Part shown: one piece after another, positions 58,853-64,000 of the stretch | Numbering within the stretch: position 1 is the stretch's first letter | Layout: every line of letters begins with the position of its first letter | DNA from: a virus | Length of the DNA stretch: 64,000 nt | IMG/VR virus record: IMGVR_UViG_3300028610_000987 | Coordinates: 1 to 64,000 of that record | Strand: one strand, 5' to 3' | Program-made: the position numbers and the translations under genes | Notes under the pieces: generated by a model | The model's input: only the letters and a program-made list of their open reading frames with translations | What the model was told of the DNA's origin: nothing | The model's database searches: none

Positions 58853-59315
58853 CCAAGCTATCGTCCATGTCTTGTCCACATTCGGGACAGATTGGCCAAC
58901 CAGATTCCCTTAAACAACTAAGGATTGTTGTTATGTTCATTTTGAGATGAGCCACCTTTTCGCATTTGGAACATGTGAGTTCTACGTCAAACACATGTTT
59001 ATGGGCGTAGTTCTTCAAGTGCTCGATCTGGCCGTCGATTCCTTTCGGAATAGGTAATACCGTGTTCCATCTTTGGTATTCGCGCCAACAATCGGGACAA
59101 CAGAGGTGTGTCGTCTCTCCATCTGGAACTTCTGGGTTGTCGTGTGGTCTCCTATATCCGTTTCCAGTCCTTGCCTTTTCTATCGCCAACCCTTTTGTTG
59201 GCGCTCCAGGCATATTGTGATCAGGACGGTGGTTGCCAGACACACAAGTTGTTAATTTTCCGTTAACCCCACGAACTCCGTCACAGGTGGCTTTGTATAC
59301 GACTTCTGTTGTCAT
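58845..59315 (-). CDS. multi-Cys protein
   Basis: 156 residues; CDGV, CVSGNH, CCPDCW, CSKCEKV and CPECGQD suggest two zinc sites. GGAGG before the ATG. Confidence 0.65.
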   Translation of the reverse strand: MTTEVVYKATCDGVRGVNGKLTTCVSGNHRPDHNMPGAPTKGLAIEKARTGNGYRRPHDNPEVPDGETTHLCCPDCWREYQRWNTVLPIPKGIDGQIEHLKNYAHKHVFDVELTCSKCEKVAHLKMNITTILSCLRESGWPICPECGQDMDDSLVD

Positions 59316-59336
59316 TTTCGTACCCTCCAAAAACGA

Positions 59337-59457
59337 CCGAATAAGGTAGATTTCCTACTACCGTTGGCTCTGCGCCAGTGGGTGGGTAATTCCCACTATT
59401 AACCCGTTGGACGCCTTACGGCTTACCCATCGACCCATCAGAGAGATGGTTATTCGG
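59337..59457. ncRNA. structured RNA candidate D (121 bases)
   Basis: Perfect CCGAATAA/TTATTCGG closing stem around four hairpins: GGTAG-ATTTCCTA-CTACC, TGGC-TCTGC-GCCA, AGTGGG-TGGGTAATT-CCCACT and CCATC-AGAGA-GATGG. Multi-branched, like a tRNA or riboswitch-size RNA; no reading frame. Confidence 0.5.
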
Positions 59458-59487
59458 TTCCAAGCAAATATGATAATAGCCAGATTT

Positions 59488-59667
59488 TCACGGAAATCGC
59501 CTAACGTCGCTTGCTATTGTTTTCACGTCTACCAGTTCAACTTTTAGGCTCGTTGTTTTCTCCGCTGTGACTCTCAACACATGATCAACATGAAAGTCAG
59601 CAATCCGTATATCTTTTTCCTCCATTATACAAATGTCTTTCCCGTCGATGATTATGTAATATGTCAT
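59488..59667 (-). CDS. small beta-rich protein with hairpin-covered ribosome site
   Basis: 59 residues (MTYYIIIDGKDICIMEEKDI start). GGAGG is followed by GGTGT-TAA-ACACC immediately before the ATG, a hairpin covering part of the site. A longer frame reaches 59811. Confidence 0.5.
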   Translation of the reverse strand: MTYYIIIDGKDICIMEEKDIRIADFHVDHVLRVTAEKTTSLKVELVDVKTIASDVRRFP

Positions 59668-60092
59668 GGTGTTTAACACCTCCAAAAGCACATGACGATA
59701 GCCATCGACGAATACGACGATAGCATAAGATCGTATGACGATCACGATCAAATCTCGTACTCCCAACGCCATTTTCCCCACTCTTCCCCACACGGTGACA
59801 TTGTCCTCCACACGGGTGAAAAATCACATATAGGGACCAAACGAGGCTCATATGAGGCGCGACTGTGCAGTAGGAAAAGGTGGGTTTTTGGCCCGATAAA
59901 GTCACTTTTTGTCTCGATCTACCCTATACCACCTTTACAAGGAACACAAGGAATGCAGAGCGCTCGGAAATGGGACGGACTGGGATTTGGCGCCTGGCAC
60001 ACAGGCACACCAAGACTGTCGATGAAAAACCCGGAAACTCTTTCTCAGAACCCCGGATAGTTTCCTCGGCGCGCTATGTTTCTATGTTGGAC
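59668..60092. other. intergenic region
   Basis: 425 bases without a convincing gene; repeated ACGATC/GATCGT half-sites near 59730-59755. A longer reading of the 59488 gene would use its left part. Confidence 0.4.
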
Positions 60093-60167
60093 CTATAACG
60101 TACTGATGGTAAACCCTACGATGGTTCCCAACAAGAACATAAGCCACATGCCCACTTTCATTGACAT
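60093..60167 (-). CDS. 24-residue membrane peptide
   Basis: MSMKVGMWLMFLLGTIVGFT span; GGGGAAATGAA before the ATG, a leader also used at 60285. Confidence 0.5.
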   Translation of the reverse strand: MSMKVGMWLMFLLGTIVGFTISTL

Positions 60168-60177
60168 TTCATTTCCC

Positions 60178-60285
60178 CTACATTGTGACGGCGATTGACA
60201 CCACCACTACAACCACCGCGCCAGCCACGATCCAATCCAGGACCGTAACCATGCAGTGCATCAAACTCGTGACACGTTCTAGCAT
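60178..60285 (-). CDS. 35-residue membrane peptide
   Basis: VTVLDWIVAGAVVVVVVSIA span following a polar start. Same GGGGAAATGAA leader as the 60093 gene. Confidence 0.5.
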   Translation of the reverse strand: MLERVTSLMHCMVTVLDWIVAGAVVVVVVSIAVTM

Positions 60286-60303
60286 TTCATTTCCCCTTAA
60301 ACA

Positions 60304-60373
60304 CGGTCGGACAGGACTCGAACCTGCAACCTTCCCCCGACTGGGGATGCGCTGCCAATTGCGCCACCGACCT
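60304..60373 (-). tRNA. tRNA-like gene with a five-base anticodon loop
   Basis: Acceptor GGTCGG/CCGACC plus one mismatch, D arm GCGC/GCGC with TTGG, T arm GCAGG-TTCGAGT-CCTGT. The anticodon stem TCCCC/GGGGA is perfect but its loop is only AGTCG. Identity uncertain. Confidence 0.55.
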
Positions 60374-61364
60374 AGAAAAGACACGCGCCAACCCACCTTC
60401 ACGCGCACTCAGACTATTGCGAGTTATTAGCCCGCAGTAGCTGACTCCCGACCCGTAGGTCCGTTCCTCTACTTTCTTTTGGATAACATCCAGGCAGATA
60501 TAATCTGGCAATCTGTTTCTTCCCTGGATGGTTTCATGTATCCTTATTTTAACGACTATCCGAATCGAGACTGCCGCGCCAGTGCGGTTATCCAGTTTAT
60601 TCGATCCGCCGTCGTGTCGTGTCGTTCGGGTGTATCCCAACTTTCCAATGACTCACAACTGCCCGCTGTGCGCCATCGAATGTGGCCTCAAGACAAGAAT
60701 TGAACCGTGCCTCATATCCGACCCGCCGACCATCGGAAGTTTCAGCGAACTTCGTCCGACCATTGTGAGAGAAATCAAAGAGGATTAGTTTACAAGACTT
60801 GCGCGAATGAGCCCCTATCCCACGACAAAAAAAGAGCCTATCACCTGACTGACGAGCGGTTTCCCGAGACGATTCGAGAGATAGTAATACACGACAAAGA
60901 CCCTTTGCTGTCTTGCTCCCACGGTGGCTGACACCCGGACCTTGCCAGACAGATAAGGAATCGTGTAGACGAACCGTCACTTATATCCGCCCACGTCATT
61001 GACGTAGACTGAGTCTGCAATTCAGACTCTGCGTTTTGCCGCTTCTTGGACTGGCTTTTGACCGATAGCCTTGACGATCCCGGTTCAGACCATTGACGCG
61101 CTTCCTGCGCCGTCGCCGACCGTACTGCGGAGACTACAGACCTACTCCCCAACCCATTCCGGGGATACCCGACGCTTATCGGACTTCCCGCTGAAATTGG
61201 TTATGGGAACCGCTGACACTGATTCTAAGTGTGCCTATAACGACAGGGTGCTACCCTGACAAGCGGCTCTATCCTGACTTATGTCAGAATGTCCATCGTA
61301 AAGCGCCCCGACGATTCGAGGCGCTTCGAGTCAGACACTCTACTCGGACTGTGGACCGACGAGA
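60374..61364. other. 0.99 kb non-coding or unassigned stretch
   Basis: No frame with a ribosome site and protein-like composition. Contains AAGCGCC/GGCGCTT (61296-61325), inverted short repeats and the first TTATCGG-type motifs. GC-rich. Confidence 0.45.
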
Positions 61365-61697
61365 CTAGACCTTGCCCAAATCCTTGAACGCCTTGCGCGT
61401 CGCGCCGGTTGTCGACCTGAGTCCCATAAGGGTCTCTGCGATCGTGGCCGCGTTATCGGACCCGAAACCCAGTTCACGGTCGGGGGTGTACTGACCACCC
61501 TCTACGACCTGACTTTCGAGCGATTCCCACGCTGCGGTCAGACCTGCGATGGCGTCATCGACGTTATCGTACCCCGAGCACGCATCGACAATTCGCTTGT
61601 GCTGACGATACGTGACGGCGTTTGCCAAAAACGCATCCTGACCGAACTTCTCGGACGTTCCTTGGGCATCATTCTTGACAGCGGTGTCAATGCTCAT
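61365..61697 (-). CDS. hypothetical protein in the repeat region
   Basis: 110 residues (MSIDTAVKNDAQGTSEKFGQ start); ATG seven bases after GGGAG. Helical, ends basic. A host-like promoter lies at 61918. Confidence 0.7.
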   Translation of the reverse strand: MSIDTAVKNDAQGTSEKFGQDAFLANAVTYRQHKRIVDACSGYDNVDDAIAGLTAAWESLESQVVEGGQYTPDRELGFGSDNAATIAETLMGLRSTTGATRKAFKDLGKV

Positions 61698-61917
61698 ACG
61701 TTTCTCCCGTATTGACTTGCCGCCCCAAGAGCCGAGACTACACCGTCCTGACTTATGGGACGGGCCTAGTAGACTCGTTATCGGAACATCACTTATTCGG
61801 ACCAACCTTGCGTCGGCCACTTATTATCGGTCCCTCGCGGGACTTCGGCTTGCGTCCGAGAATAACGAACCGGACCTAGCGTCCGTTTTCGTTCTCTCGT
61901 TTTTCATCCTACATAAT

Positions 61918-61946
61918 ACTCTATGTAAAGTTATACAAAACGTCAA
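61918..61946 (-). promoter_or_regulatory. sigma-70-like promoter
   Basis: Minus strand TTGACG, 17 bases, TAGAGT. Lies 220 bases upstream of the 61697 gene, in the AT-rich gap where the repeat orientation changes. Confidence 0.55.
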
Positions 61947-62675
61947 GCGCGGATTGAAAATAAATTTTCGGCCCTGAGAGCCGTCAATCGTCGATATTAT
62001 CGCACTTTGTCCGATAATGCATGATTTGATTTACGTCCGCTTTTTGAGATCATTTATCGGTCAATTGCCTATAATATCCCGTTTATCGCGCCCTAGAAGC
62101 TGATTCTTATCGGAAAGTCCTATAAGATGTGTTACGCGAGTCCTATAATGCGCGAATTATCGGCAAAAAGCGTCCTATAACCGTTAAAATCGCGATATTT
62201 TCGGTCGATTCCGATAAAAAAGCACGCCCTATAACGAAATCACGGTTAATTGGGTCAAAAACCATGATATTATCACACGTACATAACGATTCCCGGAACG
62301 GTCCGATAATCCCGCCCCGCGCTACGTCCGATAACCCTCTGGGGGGAGGAAGGTCCGATAAGCAAGACGAGGAAGAGTCCGATAACCATTTGTCCACGAA
62401 CGTCCGATAACACAGGGACCGATAACGAAAAACCCGCTTGGCCCGATAACGGGCATGGCGGTCCGATAACTGCTTTGTGGCTGGTCCGATAACCCATTCT
62501 GCGCCATACGATATTCTCGGCCCTATCCGATAAGTATTCGTGTCCACGCATACAAACCAAACTGTTATGTGCCACGTCCGATAATCGCCCACGGCCCAAC
62601 GTCCGATAATTTTCTGGTCTGCGCAAAGAAAAAGGTCCGATAATTCGGACCCCTGATCTTTTTAGTTATCACCCC

Positions 62676-62933
62676 TTAAAGGATTGGTCCCATAATGTGC
62701 CGATTCGCATACTCCCGATAACCGCCACAAAGAGCGATAATCTTCCGAGTTGGAAGGACCGATAACACCCATTCCAGCGTCCCGACCGCACAGTCCGATA
62801 ACTCCAAATGGTCCTGGGTATGGTCCGGTAACCTGTCTCGCAGAATTCCGTCAATTACCGGACGTTCCCACAACGTCCCGAAGGCTGGTCCTATAATCAG
62901 GAAATCATCGGCTGTGGTCCTATATCTACACAT
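62676..62933 (-). CDS. hypothetical protein
   Basis: 85 residues (MCRYRTTADDFLIIGPAFGT start); GGAG six bases before the ATG. Its codons contain four array motifs, so part of the sequence is shaped by them. Confidence 0.5.
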   Translation of the reverse strand: MCRYRTTADDFLIIGPAFGTLWERPVIDGILRDRLPDHTQDHLELSDCAVGTLEWVLSVLPTRKIIALCGGYREYANRHIMGPIL

Positions 62934-63001
62934 GGTCTACTCCTTGTTATCGGCCCAAGAGGGGCGAGGTTCCGATAACCCCACCCGCTCTCCGTCCGAT
63001 A

Positions 63002-63370
63002 TTACATGCCAGCGGTTCCGATAAGCTCGCCCGGTGTCTTGATTATAGGACGACCCGAACTGATTTGGTCCCATAATCTCAGGTCCACTTTGCCGACATT
63101 ATCGGCGTCGTCAACGTCCGAAAACAACAGACAGCCGAAGTACCGATAATCGTTCGCCAGCCGTCTTTTCAGTGCTGCTTTAGCCCGATATTTCTTTGTT
63201 GCGAAGCTGCACATCCCATAAAGTGCGCTATGGAAAGGTCCGAGAACTTGGCACAACCACCCATTCTGTACTCGGACGTAGTTGTATCGGACTGTCTTTT
63301 TTCGGGCGCTCTTGAACTGGAGCACTGTGTCCGATAATACGACTCGACCTGTCTGTCCCATAACTGCCAT
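63002..63370 (-). CDS. hypothetical protein
   Basis: 122 residues, basic, QFKSARKKTVRYNYVRVQNGW; GGGAG before the ATG. Includes motif copies within codons. Confidence 0.6.
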   Translation of the reverse strand: MAVMGQTGRVVLSDTVLQFKSARKKTVRYNYVRVQNGWLCQVLGPFHSALYGMCSFATKKYRAKAALKRRLANDYRYFGCLLFSDVDDADNVGKVDLRLWDQISSGRPIIKTPGELIGTAGM

Positions 63371-63390
63371 GATTGACTCCCGTCCTATAA

Positions 63391-63702
63391 TTATTCCGAC
63401 AATCGCCTCGCGATTATCAGACGTTCCCGCTTGCTGAACTTCCGATAACGTAATCGGGCCACCAAGCTGTTGTTAGTCCCATAACGTGCGCTCGCCCACA
63501 GGCCGAGTCCGATAAATCCATAAACTGCTACTTCAAAAGAATGCGCCATCAACCAGAGTCCGATAAAGATGATGATCGGAAATGCGACACATCCCATTAT
63601 CCATCCGATAATAATTGTCTCGCCTCCGGGCGCTTGACTATCGGATTTAACGTCCGATATTTTGCCGCTTGCCACTAGGTCCGAATAGTCGATGAGTCCC
63701 AT
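63391..63702 (-). CDS. membrane protein
   Basis: 103 residues; spans at about 30-52 and 55-72 and a basic cytoplasmic tail (RLRYRKFSKRERLIIARR). AAGGG before the ATG. Motif copies encode Ser-Asp and Ile-Gly pairs. Confidence 0.65.
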   Translation of the reverse strand: MGLIDYSDLVASGKISDVKSDSQAPGGETIIIGWIMGCVAFPIIIFIGLWLMAHSFEVAVYGFIGLGLWASARYGTNNSLVARLRYRKFSKRERLIIARRLSE

Positions 63703-64000
63703 AATTTATTCCCTTTCGTGCTTACACTGAAGTATAGGATACCTGCGCCGGAATGTCGAGCCGATAACCTATAAATCCAAAAAACTTTCTTCGTCCTATA
63801 ATGTGCCCTTTTCTGTCCTGCTGCCCCATGCGTGCATTATATGCCACGCCCAATAATCCTCACGCCCCATAACTTCGCCGCGCTACAAAACCGCGATTCT
63901 GAGCCCCAATCCGAATACTTATCGGCCACACATACGCACGCCAAACGATTACCGGCCACGTCCTATAATAACTCACGGCCCTACGGTCCGATAATGTTCT
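63703..64000. other. repeat-rich non-coding end of window
   Basis: Contains about eight further array motifs and no supported gene up to the window edge. Confidence 0.5.

Larger units (their letters stand above)
61980..64000 (+). repeat. dispersed GTCCNATAAY motif array
   Basis: The plus strand carries tccgataa, tcctataa or tcccataa roughly every 40 bases, about 45 copies in 2 kb, ending in t or c and usually preceded by g. Spacing is irregular. Copies fall both in spacers and inside genes, and most share one orientation. Function unknown; binding sites for a phage protein are the likeliest reading. Confidence 0.85.

Noticed and set aside
60161-60430. Plus-strand frame with RTGLEPATF
   Set aside because: Antisense of the tRNA-like gene at 60304 and of two small minus-strand genes.
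60528-60788. Plus-strand protein with MTHNCPLC
   Set aside because: Could form a zinc knuckle but lacks a ribosome site and lies in a stretch with no coding signal.
62143-62592. 149-codon minus-strand frame in the repeat array
   Set aside because: No ATG with a ribosome site, and its residues (repeated YRT, LSD, IGP) are just the array motif read in three phases.
61980-64000. CRISPR array
   Set aside because: Repeat units are 9-10 bases, degenerate and irregularly spaced; no 25-40 base direct repeats and no cas genes.

Overview
The window reads as part of a large double-stranded DNA tailed phage genome (inference). About 140 mostly short genes are packed on the minus strand, usually with ATGA, TAATG or GTGA stop/start overlaps and AGGAG-type ribosome sites, and only one convincing gene lies on the plus strand. 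The gene set is typical of a big lytic phage: DnaB-like helicase, RecA, RNase H, Cas4/AddB-type nuclease, ThyX, vitamin-B12-dependent ribonucleotide reductase, dCMP deaminase, HD hydrolase, peptide deformylase, a sigma-like factor, ClpP, tRNAs. No capsid, tail or terminase gene was seen, so this is a replication, metabolism and accessory arm. Lipoprotein signals suggest a bacterial host with an outer membrane or at least a lipoprotein pathway; the host group cannot be named.

Layout, read from the right since transcription runs right to left. 61-64 kb: a GC-richer segment carrying dozens of copies of a short degenerate motif (GTCCNATAAY on the plus strand) running through both intergenic DNA and genes. 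43-61 kb: very small genes (many zinc-ribbon or single-membrane-span peptides), two clear and three odd tRNA genes, and several perfectly closed structured RNA candidates. 34-39 kb: a compact ubiquitin-like conjugation operon (ubiquitin-like protein, E2-like protein fused to a Cys-rich tail, JAMM protease, small protein, E1). 22-30 kb: Ycf46-like AAA ATPase, DUF3150-like protein, Cys/Asp-rich protein, DUF1257-like and DUF2997-like proteins, with an IMPDH/GMP reductase and a BRCT protein. 12-21 kb: two secreted trypsin-like proteases, lipoprotein, sigma-like factor, ClpP, tyrosine recombinase, ThyX, methyltransferase, a BrxL-like ATPase without a Lon domain, and deformylase. 1-12 kb: replication and nucleotide metabolism.

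Regulation visible in the sequence: a recurrent promoter (GGCACA-like -35, 17-base spacer ending in GACG, then TATAAT) occurs four times on the minus strand, and five intrinsic terminators are seen, one of them separating the ubiquitin-like gene from its E2-like partner. The deoxynucleotide genes (RNR, ThyX, dCMP deaminase, HD protein, GMP reductase/IMPDH) would feed replication by DnaB, RecA and the nucleases; the ubiquitin-like and AAA modules probably modify or remodel host or phage proteins, but their targets are unknown.
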